A stretch of DNA of 64,000 nucleotides, from positions 178,653 to 242,652 of the forward strand of contig CAKUTX010000003.1 of the NCBI GenBank assembly GCA_934692485.1. Reading direction: 5' to 3'. Position numbers and translations under genes: made by a program. The notes under the pieces were generated by a model. The model saw only the letters and a program-made list of their open reading frames with translations, was not told where the DNA came from and made no database searches. This DNA is from an uncultured Candidatus Melainabacteria bacterium (GTDB lineage: Bacteria; Cyanobacteriota; Vampirovibrionia; Gastranaerophilales; Gastranaerophilaceae). Below, one piece after another: positions 27,188 to 34,664 of this stretch (positions within the stretch are counted from its first letter, which is position 1; each line of letters opens with the position of its first letter).

Positions 27188-28063
27188 TTAATTTTCAGAC
27201 TTAAACTGTTTTTGTATCCACTTAGAGGTTCCTGCACCTGCGATTACACCAAGTCCCATACCAACAAGCGAGCCAAGTGCGCCATATTTTTTAGCACCTA
27301 TTGCTCCTATATATCCCATTCCTATAGTTACACCCAAAACATTCATAGAAGATTTTCCAAACTGTTTTGCAAAAGATTTTGATTTTTCTTTAATATCATC
27401 ACCTTTAAAGCTTGATTTGATTATCTTTGGAAGTTCCAATGCGCCCATAAACAAAATACCTAAAAGAGAAGTTCTTTTCATTGCTCGGCCAGTCAACTCT
27501 TTTAATCCGCAAAAATCTTTTTTAACATTTATTCTTTTAACAAAGACTTCGTTTCCATAGAGGTCTTTAACTTTTGATTTTACAGAATTTCCATTTTCTA
27601 ATCCCAAAAGTTTTTGAACCCATTTCCCAAATTTTGTATTATAAAGAGTCACATCTGATTTGTACAACTTATCAACAATTTTTTTGCCACGTTCAGATTT
27701 TACACGTTTCATAAGTTCATGAAGCAAAGTTCCTCTAAAAAATGAGAAATCATGTTGATATTTATGATAATTATATGGAGCAGAAATTTTTCTTTTTCTC
27801 AAAACACACGCAGAATGATTATATGCGGCTCTCAAATCTCTGCAATCTTCTGGCAAACTAACCAATGTCAAAGCACCAAGACCTACTGCAGCCAAAGTAT
27901 CTCCACTTTGCAACATGCCTGGAATATCATAAATTCTTCGAGCCGGTGCAACAGAACATACGACTGTTTTTTCAACAGGATTAAGTTCTTCATTCTCTTT
28001 TTTATTTTGAGAATGATAACCGACATCATTAAATTGTGACAATGACACTTTATCTATGGACAT
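27188..28063 (-). CDS. hypothetical protein with glycine-rich membrane C-terminus
   Basis: This 291-residue protein is mostly basic and soluble-looking, with a hydrophobic segment around residues 55-72 (DTLAAVGLGALTLVSL), another around 192-210 (TSLLGILFMGALELP) and a glycine-rich hairpin near the end (VLGVTIGMGYIGAIGAKKYGALGSLVGMGLGVIAGAG). The glycine-rich end resembles membrane-inserting or glycine-zipper segments. I recognise no family. It is monocistronic; a palindromic gap of one base separates its end from the PHP gene. Confidence 0.68.
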   Translation of the reverse strand: MSIDKVSLSQFNDVGYHSQNKKENEELNPVEKTVVCSVAPARRIYDIPGMLQSGDTLAAVGLGALTLVSLPEDCRDLRAAYNHSACVLRKRKISAPYNYHKYQHDFSFFRGTLLHELMKRVKSERGKKIVDKLYKSDVTLYNTKFGKWVQKLLGLENGNSVKSKVKDLYGNEVFVKRINVKKDFCGLKELTGRAMKRTSLLGILFMGALELPKIIKSSFKGDDIKEKSKSFAKQFGKSSMNVLGVTIGMGYIGAIGAKKYGALGSLVGMGLGVIAGAGTSKWIQKQFKSEN

Positions 28064-28119
28064 AATTCTACCTACCCATATATAAAGTATTTTTTTATAA
28101 AAAAATTGCTCTTTTTTAA

Positions 28120-28839
28120 CTAAAAATTAACAGGATAATCTTTTGGGATTTTCCAACCACTATATTCAATTAAAGCTGCACAATAACTCCTTCCATAAGT
28201 AGGAATTTCTTTTGTACAAGCAACCTGATAAGACATACCGCTTTGAGTTTGCCCTAAAAGGGTAGTGCGCTTCCCATCCCATTGCCATTTATACGTTTCT
28301 AAACCTTTATTATTCATGTAATATTCTGACGAATTAGGGTTGAAAATAAATGCAAAATACTTTCTACCACTACATTCTAATGGATTGTCCATTGCATAAC
28401 ATTTCTCATAATCTCTTGCTTCCGGAAAAAACAGCCATCCACCAGCGTCAAATTGAGCCAAACTACCATCTGGAAAGTATAATAATCCTAAATTTTTGTT
28501 AAATGTATTATCTCCAACAGAAACTTTAAAGACTAATAAATATTTTGCCAAATATTTGTTATACCAATCAATAGGACTCAATCCACCATTTGTAACAATT
28601 TCTCCATCAACCTCAATATTACTTCCCATTTTGTCCCAATGCAATTTATTGCCATTATCAATTTCTGATTGTGCAATGGCTTGGTTCATAACAGAATAAA
28701 ACTTTTCTAATCTTGTTTCAACAACATGCTTTCTGTAATTAGACATTAGAGTTGGAATAGTTAATGCAACAACAACACCGATTATACCAAGAGTAATTAA
28801 AACTTCTGCAAGAGTAAATGCAAAACGCTTTATTTTCAT
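28120..28839 (-). CDS. prepilin-like protein
   Basis: This 239-residue protein begins MKIKRFAFTLAEVLITLGIIGVV with Glu +5 and hydrophobic helix; the six-residue leader is short and basic. The ATG at 28839 is chosen because AAAGGAT sits 7 bases upstream; longer in-frame starts would add an irrelevant hydrophobic stretch. The C-terminal region lacks the IDVNG motif and instead has Cys-rich ECSGRKYFAF and YGRSYCAALIEYSGW, so it is a different pilin subtype. Divergent from the XRE regulator at 28907, with a CTAGT-ACTAG inverted repeat between them. Confidence 0.85.
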   Translation of the reverse strand: MKIKRFAFTLAEVLITLGIIGVVVALTIPTLMSNYRKHVVETRLEKFYSVMNQAIAQSEIDNGNKLHWDKMGSNIEVDGEIVTNGGLSPIDWYNKYLAKYLLVFKVSVGDNTFNKNLGLLYFPDGSLAQFDAGGWLFFPEARDYEKCYAMDNPLECSGRKYFAFIFNPNSSEYYMNNKGLETYKWQWDGKRTTLLGQTQSGMSYQVACTKEIPTYGRSYCAALIEYSGWKIPKDYPVNF

Positions 28840-28858
28840 ATTATATCCTTTCTTTTTG

Positions 28859-28871
28859 CTAGTCACACTAG
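28859..28871. promoter_or_regulatory. candidate XRE operator (CTAGT-N3-ACTAG)
   Basis: CTAGTCACACTAG is a perfect inverted repeat between the divergent pilin and XRE genes, followed at 28884-28893 by GCTAGTATAA that could be the -10 region of the regulator. Autoregulation and control of the pilin gene are inferences. Confidence 0.45.
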
Positions 28872-28906
28872 TTGTAATAAATGCTAGTATAACTAACAAT
28901 TTAAAA

Positions 28907-29122
28907 ATGGACAAGGAATATTTACAAAAATTTGCAAATAATCTAAAAAAGCTACGAAAAGAAAAGGGCTTAACTCAGGATGATTTGGCTGTTTCAGAGC
29001 AAATCTCCAGATCAATGATTAGTCTGATAGAAATAGCCAAAACCGACCTAACCGTTTCAAAAGTTAAAATTATTGCAGATACATTAAAAGTTCACCCGAA
29101 AGAATTATTTGACTTTGACTAG
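28907..29122 (+). CDS. small XRE-family helix-turn-helix regulator
   Basis: This 71-residue HTH_3 protein has [30 protein letters not shown], the helix-turn-helix, and [19 protein letters not shown]. The ATG at 28907 gives a compact domain with no extra sequence. It is divergent from the pilin-like gene at 28120-28839 and convergent with prfB (the 3' ends overlap by four bases). DNA-binding helix residues differ from those of the XRE at 36779, so targets probably differ. Confidence 0.82.
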   Translation: MDKEYLQKFANNLKKLRKEKGLTQDDLAVSEQISRSMISLIEIAKTDLTVSKVKIIADTLKVHPKELFDFD

Positions 29123-30202
29123 TTTCCTCTTAAATAAGCCTCTATAAATCCGTCTAAATCGCCATCCATAACTGCGTCAACATTTCCGACTTCGTAATTT
29201 GTTCTATGGTCTTTGACCATTTTATACGGATGAAATACGTACGAACGAATTTGGGAACCAAAATTTATATCAACATTTTCTCCTTTAAGTTCCGCCAGCT
29301 TCTTTTCATGTTCTGCTTGTCTTATGGCTAATAATTTTGAAGCCAAAATTTGCATTGCATTTTCTTTATTTTGAAGTTGTGAACGTTCTTGTTGACATTT
29401 TACAACAATACCCGTAGGTTTATGCAATATACGAACTGCTGTTTCAACCTTATTAACATTTTGCCCACCAGCACCCCCAGAACGCATTGTATCTATTTCC
29501 AAGTCTTCTGGAGGTATAGTAATTGTTTTTTCAAAATCTTCGATAATCGGAGAAACTTCAACAGATGCAAAACTTGTTTGACGTTTTCCATTAGCATTGA
29601 ACGGAGAAATTCTAACTAATCTATGAACCCCTTTTTCCGCTTTTGAATATCCATAAGCGAATTTTCCAACAATTTTTATCGTCGCTGATTTAATTCCAGC
29701 TTCGTCACCGTCAAGTTTGTCAAGCAATTCAACCTTCCATCCGTGGTTTTCAGCCCAACGCATGTACATTCTCAATAACAAGCTAGCCCAATCTTGAGCA
29801 TCTGTTCCACCAGCGCCTGCATTTATTGAAAGAATTGCGTCTGCTTCATCATACTCTCCACTCAACATTTGCTTAACTTCAAAACTATCTAATGCTTTTT
29901 CAAACTCAGGCAGTTGAGATGCAATTTCATTTATTAAATCATCATCTCCAATCTCTAATGCGACATCAGCATCATCAATAACACTTTGCCATTTTTCTAC
30001 AAACTCAAGATTATCTTTTATATCGCGAATTTGAGTGCCTAATTCTGAAGCTTTTTTTTGATTTGACCAAATTTCAGGACTCTGCATTTCATCTTCAAGC
30101 TTTTTTAATTCTTGGCACATTTTACTCGTGTCAAAGACACTCCTTTATCTTCAAAAAACGTTCTTTAAGGCTTGTTAATTGTTGTTTTACTTCTGTTTCC
30201 AT
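29119..30202 (-). CDS. prfB: peptide chain release factor 2 with programmed +1 frameshift
   Basis: RF2 releases peptides at UGA and UAA. Frame 0 starts at ATG 30202 ([16 protein letters not shown]...) and meets an in-frame TGA at 30133-30131. The context AGGAG, three bases, CTT TGA C is the classical RF2 autoregulatory +1 shift site. Reading then continues GAC ACG AGT AAA ATG TGC into the main frame, which carries the GGQ motif ([13 protein letters not shown]). Total 360 residues, normal for RF2; the internal ATG at 30120 alone gives 333. The recognition tripeptide is SPF, in RISPFNANG. Confidence 0.93.
30131..30142 (-). promoter_or_regulatory. RF2 +1 frameshift site
   Basis: On the minus strand GAG TGT CTT TGA C follows AAG; the AGGAG acts as the internal Shine-Dalgarno, and CTT-T the slippage codon. 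Low RF2 lets the ribosome shift to GAC, giving full-length RF2. Confidence 0.9.
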
Positions 30203-30232
30203 AAGTTTAGTTTAACATAAAAAAGTTTTTTA

Positions 30233-30260
30233 TTGCAATCAACAAAAAAACTGCTATAAT
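30233..30260 (+). promoter_or_regulatory. promoter of the three-gene membrane operon
   Basis: TTGCAA, 16 bases, TATAAT at 30255-30260. The start codon follows at 30279 with GAGGAG as the SD. Confidence 0.6.
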
Positions 30261-30278
30261 AATTTACGAGGAGAAATT

Positions 30279-31034
30279 ATGAGCGGATTAATTGACAGTT
30301 ATAAAAAAATATATGAAGATAAGAAAGCACACCTGTGGATATTTTTGATTGCTTTAGTATGGACTGTGGCTTCAACAAATTTTGATATTTTTTTGCAAGA
30401 AGGAGTTCCTAAAAACAATCCGATTGATTTAGTTTTCAACATATTAATTGGAATTTTAAGCCTTAAATTTTTACATGAAGCTATTAATAACAGTGCCACT
30501 AGCATACTAAATAAAATTGATTTAGGTTTTAAAAATGTTCTAATACTGATTTTACTAAACATTGTATGGGGTGTTTATGCAGTTATTGCAGCCACTTTCG
30601 CGCTAGTAGCATATATCGCAACCCACTCGCTTATATTACCAATACTAATTATTTCAGCATTATTGTTGATTTCGGTATTTGTTTATTACATATTTCTTGG
30701 GTTTGCAGATGATTTTAATTCTAAAGGTCTTTGGAATATCAAGCGAATATTTGATTTTATCAAACCAACATATAAAGATTTGTATATCAAAACAATTTTA
30801 TTTATATTGTTTACAATTTTCGCTGCGGTTATTTACGTATTAATTTACACGGTTGCAGGATTAACTGGTATTGATAAAATCTGGAATATTGCTGGAGATT
30901 GGTATGCTTTAGATTTATTAATGAACTCGTTTGCGGCATATTTTTGTATTGTAACTTGGTACTTTGCATTCCCGTATTCTCTAATTTCTTCATACAAAGA
31001 AAAAGTAAGACCTATATTAGGAAAGGATGAATAA
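30279..31034 (+). CDS. polytopic membrane protein, first of three tandem paralogues
   Basis: This 251-residue protein has six hydrophobic segments. The N-terminus MSGLIDSYKKIYEDKKAHLWIFLIAL (Y-K-x-hydrophobic amphipathic start followed by a helix) has the same layout as those of the next two genes. No domain recognised. It overlaps the next gene by eight bases. The group could be a membrane assembly whose subunits arose by tandem duplication and then diverged. Confidence 0.75.
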   Translation: MSGLIDSYKKIYEDKKAHLWIFLIALVWTVASTNFDIFLQEGVPKNNPIDLVFNILIGILSLKFLHEAINNSATSILNKIDLGFKNVLILILLNIVWGVYAVIAATFALVAYIATHSLILPILIISALLLISVFVYYIFLGFADDFNSKGLWNIKRIFDFIKPTYKDLYIKTILFILFTIFAAVIYVLIYTVAGLTGIDKIWNIAGDWYALDLLMNSFAAYFCIVTWYFAFPYSLISSYKEKVRPILGKDE

Positions 31035-31788
31035 AATGGCTAGAATGCTGGAAGCTGTAAAGAATTTATATAAAGGAAGTGACGTTATAAACAGACAAAT
31101 TTGTTTGTTTTCTGTTTGCGGAATTCTTGGACTAATCATTGGATATGTAACTCTCATAAGCCAAAATTCAGTTAACATGAATATTTTTCTCAAAATATTA
31201 TTATGCATTCCAGTTTGTTTAATTTCATTCTATTTTGTCGGGTATGAAATATTGTTTTTAAAAAAGCGAGTACTACCTGATTTTGACCTCGAGCCATTCA
31301 AAATAACTCTAAATAAATTTATACTAACAATCGCAATATTTGCAATAATTCTTAATGCTTTAAATATAATTGCTCCAAAGAATGCTTATTTGTTTTTTTG
31401 CATAGAAACAATTTTATGCATTCCTTTTACAATGATGCAAGCTGGTTTCTCTTATAACTTTGAAACTGCTGATGTCTTTAAATTATTCAAAGTTTTCAGA
31501 GTTAAGGATTATTTTTTACTGCTTTTAAAAAGAATTTGGATTGTAACACTCAGCTATATAACGACATCTGCTTTAGTATTTGTAATATTTTTTATATTCG
31601 GAATAATTCTCGCAATACATTACAGAGGCGATATTTCAACACTAGGACTATATTTATCCTCACAACAAATTATAATTGCTAAGTTTTCTAACTTTATTTT
31701 TGCAATTTTGTTAAATTATATACTAATACTGGGAACATTATCTTGGGACTATGAATTAATAACAACATACGAAAGCGAGGAAAAATGA
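31027..31788 (+). CDS. polytopic membrane protein, second of three tandem paralogues
   Basis: This 253-residue protein has six hydrophobic segments and begins MARMLEAVKNLYKGSDVINRQICLFSVCGI, aligned with the third gene (KVFKGENAFAKHLCLFAITGF): both have a basic K-G amphipathic start, a Cys/Leu-Phe-x-x-x-Gly helix and a GYE/GYN-hydrophobic third segment. Start may be at ATG 31027 or ATG 31036. It overlaps both neighbours. Function unknown. Confidence 0.75.
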   Translation: MNKMARMLEAVKNLYKGSDVINRQICLFSVCGILGLIIGYVTLISQNSVNMNIFLKILLCIPVCLISFYFVGYEILFLKKRVLPDFDLEPFKITLNKFILTIAIFAIILNALNIIAPKNAYLFFCIETILCIPFTMMQAGFSYNFETADVFKLFKVFRVKDYFLLLLKRIWIVTLSYITTSALVFVIFFIFGIILAIHYRGDISTLGLYLSSQQIIIAKFSNFIFAILLNYILILGTLSWDYELITTYESEEK

Positions 31789-32573
31789 ATGTACTTGGCA
31801 CAATTATAGAGGGATTTAAAAAAGTTTTCAAAGGCGAAAATGCTTTTGCAAAGCACCTTTGCCTTTTTGCAATAACCGGATTTATATCTGTTGCAACCGT
31901 TTACATACAAAATGTATCAGAAGCAATGAAAGCAACGCAGCAATTGCCTAATCTTACTCAGTATATGACTGGAATTATTATCCTTTTAATTGTTAGCTTG
32001 TATTTGAGTGGTTACAACTTAATGTTTGCACATAATTCTTTTAAAGATAATATAGACGAATATTTACCGGAAATCAATTTAGAACCTATATTCACGATTA
32101 TTAAGGCAATCCCTATTTTGTTATGCTGGGGATTTTATATATTTCTGACTTGTGTTATCGGAGTTGCACTTTGCACAACTCATTCAACACCTCTTGTTAT
32201 AATAGGTATTGGTATTTTACTTGTAACTTTGGTCCTTTATGGATTTGTTCAATTTGTAACCAGTGCGGCATACCCTCAAAATTTCGATACAGAAGGATTA
32301 TTCAACATATCGCTACCTCTTAAGTATGCGAAATTTGCTTTTGGAGAATTGGTGCTATTAGGGTTGTTATATATAGTCGTTGGAATAGTTGCAATGATTC
32401 CGAGCGGCTTAGCAGGTTTTATGATAGGCGTTTTCGGCAATCTTGGCGATAATACTACGGCGACATATGTCGGTGGTATTTTAGGCGGCTACTGCGGTTG
32501 TATCACGCAACTCGTTTGGTACTACTGCATTGTTCAAATATACAGAGAAAAAATAGAACCTAATATGTATTAA
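31785..32573 (+). CDS. polytopic membrane protein, third of three tandem paralogues
   Basis: This 262-residue protein has six hydrophobic segments, an N-terminal KVFKGENAFAKHLCLF start like the second gene, and a conserved central SGYNLMFAHNSFKDN. The C-terminal half is glycine-rich (GGILGGYCGCITQ). It overlaps the previous gene by four bases, with GAGGAAAA as SD. Convergent with the 5'-nucleotidase-type gene. Function unknown; not an ABC transporter or known channel by motif. Confidence 0.75.
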   Translation: MNVLGTIIEGFKKVFKGENAFAKHLCLFAITGFISVATVYIQNVSEAMKATQQLPNLTQYMTGIIILLIVSLYLSGYNLMFAHNSFKDNIDEYLPEINLEPIFTIIKAIPILLCWGFYIFLTCVIGVALCTTHSTPLVIIGIGILLVTLVLYGFVQFVTSAAYPQNFDTEGLFNISLPLKYAKFAFGELVLLGLLYIVVGIVAMIPSGLAGFMIGVFGNLGDNTTATYVGGILGGYCGCITQLVWYYCIVQIYREKIEPNMY

Positions 32574-32574
32574 T

Positions 32575-34113
32575 TTAATCCACAATCTGAACGCGCCCGT
32601 CATCTTTTATGTTGACCGGCTCTTTGTGGTTAGAGAAATAATCTTCAATGCATTTTGTCACATCAAAATCGCAAATTTTCTCAGCTTTATCATACTTATT
32701 CAACATGGTAAAACCATCATGCCCCTGTGCATAATAATCTGTTATCGCGGTTTTGTAAAATTTATCTGGTTTAGGATTTTTTATATCAATAGGTGTAACA
32801 CTTCCTTGCTTATCAACAAATGCAGCTGACTTTAGTTCTCCATCGCGGCCTATCGTATATTTCAACCCTGAAACATGCACTATCCCAGGTTTGTTATTTG
32901 TATTGGTCAAAGATTTTGCAGAAACTTTTAATGCATCAACTATTTCTTTTTCAGAATAATTAACAACTACCATCTTGTTTTTGAATGGAGAAATATCATC
33001 AAGCCATCTTGTATCAAGCTTTCCAGCTTCAAAATATCCACGCAAAGTTGCAGAGCCAAACATCGCAATATCAGTGCCGAATTCTTCTTTCATACAGTCA
33101 CACAAAAAATTTCCATGCGCACTTGGCTCAATAGACGCATTTTCTGGAGGCAACGGAGCCGAATTAATCACACCAACAATTTTGGGCTTGCCTAAAATAT
33201 TTTCAAAAACATGTCTTACCAAAGGATTTCTTTTGAACCCTCTTGTGCTAGTAACATTGTTTTGAACCTTTGTTATAACACCATTTTTATCCCAATCTAC
33301 ATTCAAAACCCCAAAATAGTTTCCATCTCGACCAGCTTGTGTAATAACCACCGGTTCTCCTGATTTTGAATTAAATAAATTTATCCCTGGCTCTACATTT
33401 TTAATAAGATTGTGAGAATGTCCACCGAGAATTACATCAATTCCATCAGTATTTTGAGCGATTTGCTGGTCGTATCCAAAACCAACATGGGAAAGCAATA
33501 TAACTTTGTTTACTCCTTGAGATTTTAACTTATCAACTTCAGATTGAATATCTTTAACAGTATTTTTAATATCATCAACCTGCAATTCATTCATTACTCT
33601 CTCATACTTCACACGAGAAAACAAATCAACAGGAGCAGCACCAATTATGCCATATTTATTGCCATTAATTTCTTGAATGTATGATTTTTGAATTTTGCCA
33701 TGCAACGGACTGTCAGATTTTGTATTCACATTACAAGCCAACAATTTGTAACCCATATGCGGAATTAACTCTGCAATATGATCAGGCATATCACATTCAT
33801 GATTTCCGACAGCAGAAGCCATTATTCCCATAATATTTTGAGCCTCTACCATAACTTTGTTTGCCAAAACCGGTTCACCAAGCTGAATATCTCCGGATGA
33901 CAATTTTAATTTGTCAGTCGGAGTCGACGGCGTAAAGCTATCAAAGACATTTGAAGCGGCAATAGTTCTTTCCATATTTATGGATTTGCCATGAAAATCA
34001 TTGATATAAAAGATGCTTGTACGACTATTAGGTTCTGCTTTACCGCTTGGCGATTGATTATTAACCGCCTGTCCGGTGAAATTCAATTGTAACCTGTTAA
34101 TGGGCATTATCAT
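32575..34113 (-). CDS. 5'-nucleotidase/2',3'-cyclic phosphatase family metallophosphatase with N-terminal FTG motif
   Basis: This 512-residue protein has the two-domain architecture of UshA/CpdB: a metallophosphatase domain with NDFHGK, SGDIQ, GNHECD, LLSHVG and GGHSHN supplying the metal ligands, and a C-terminal nucleotide-binding domain (about 320-505, with GNFLCDCMKEEFGTDIAMFGSATLRG and GHDGFTMLNKYD). It hydrolyses nucleotides or related phosphoesters in known relatives, normally in the periplasm after Sec export. Here there is no hydrophobic signal; the N-terminus is MIMPINRLQLNFTGQAV (FTG at 12-14). RBS AAGGGAAAC. Monocistronic. Confidence 0.85.
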   Translation of the reverse strand: MIMPINRLQLNFTGQAVNNQSPSGKAEPNSRTSIFYINDFHGKSINMERTIAASNVFDSFTPSTPTDKLKLSSGDIQLGEPVLANKVMVEAQNIMGIMASAVGNHECDMPDHIAELIPHMGYKLLACNVNTKSDSPLHGKIQKSYIQEINGNKYGIIGAAPVDLFSRVKYERVMNELQVDDIKNTVKDIQSEVDKLKSQGVNKVILLSHVGFGYDQQIAQNTDGIDVILGGHSHNLIKNVEPGINLFNSKSGEPVVITQAGRDGNYFGVLNVDWDKNGVITKVQNNVTSTRGFKRNPLVRHVFENILGKPKIVGVINSAPLPPENASIEPSAHGNFLCDCMKEEFGTDIAMFGSATLRGYFEAGKLDTRWLDDISPFKNKMVVVNYSEKEIVDALKVSAKSLTNTNNKPGIVHVSGLKYTIGRDGELKSAAFVDKQGSVTPIDIKNPKPDKFYKTAITDYYAQGHDGFTMLNKYDKAEKICDFDVTKCIEDYFSNHKEPVNIKDDGRVQIVD

Positions 34114-34199
34114 TTAATTTGTTTCCCTTAATCATTAAAAACCATAAAAAAAATTTTTGTTATTTTTACAAAAAAGGTTTACAAAAGTTATAAAACAAA

Positions 34200-34236
34200 A
34201 AAAATAACACCCCTTAAGGTGCCATTTTTCTTTAAT
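34200..34236 (-). terminator. weak intrinsic terminator of the 34249 gene
   Basis: On the minus strand CACC, short loop TTAAGG, GGTG is followed by a T-rich run (about 34204-34192). The stem is only four to five pairs, so this is a modest call. Confidence 0.45.
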
Positions 34237-34248
34237 ATTGATAAGCTT

Positions 34249-34554
34249 TTACTTTTCTAGCTCATCCATAGCTTGAAGCTGTTTCTTCTTGTAATTATGA
34301 ATTACTGCATCTACAAGAAGCTCATAAGATTTCATATTCTCGATATTCGGGAATTCTTCTTTGAGTTGTTGTCTGACCATTGCTTCCAGCTTACGTTCGT
34401 CAGAACTTGATTTCAATTCGTCAACTCCGCTTACCATACTGATATAATCAGTATTGCGCGATTTACGATTCATAAAATTCAACCATCTTAACTTCGGGCT
34501 AATTTGTTCGCCTAATGTTTTTACTAATTTTAAGTTTTTTAATCGTTCCAACAT
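34249..34554 (-). CDS. small hypothetical basic protein
   Basis: This 101-residue protein is helical and charged, starting MLERLKNLKLVKTLGEQ with an amphipathic helix and ending NYKKKQLQAMDELEK. No domain or signal peptide. AGGAG precedes the ATG by 8 bases. The region upstream contains TGTAAAC and TGTAAAA-like repeats. Function unknown. Confidence 0.68.
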   Translation of the reverse strand: MLERLKNLKLVKTLGEQISPKLRWLNFMNRKSRNTDYISMVSGVDELKSSSDERKLEAMVRQQLKEEFPNIENMKSYELLVDAVIHNYKKKQLQAMDELEK

Positions 34555-34664
34555 GAGTTGACTCCTACCATTTATTTTCTTTTTCTTTTATTTCACACTT
34601 TACATTATTGTAAAGTATCCTGAAAAAAATAATTTACTTTTTTACAAAGATTGTTTACAATTCT

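Noticed and set aside
28856-28906. N-terminal extension of the XRE protein (LVTLVVINASITNNLK)
   Set aside because: It covers the operator and promoter region; the compact HTH domain starts at 28907.
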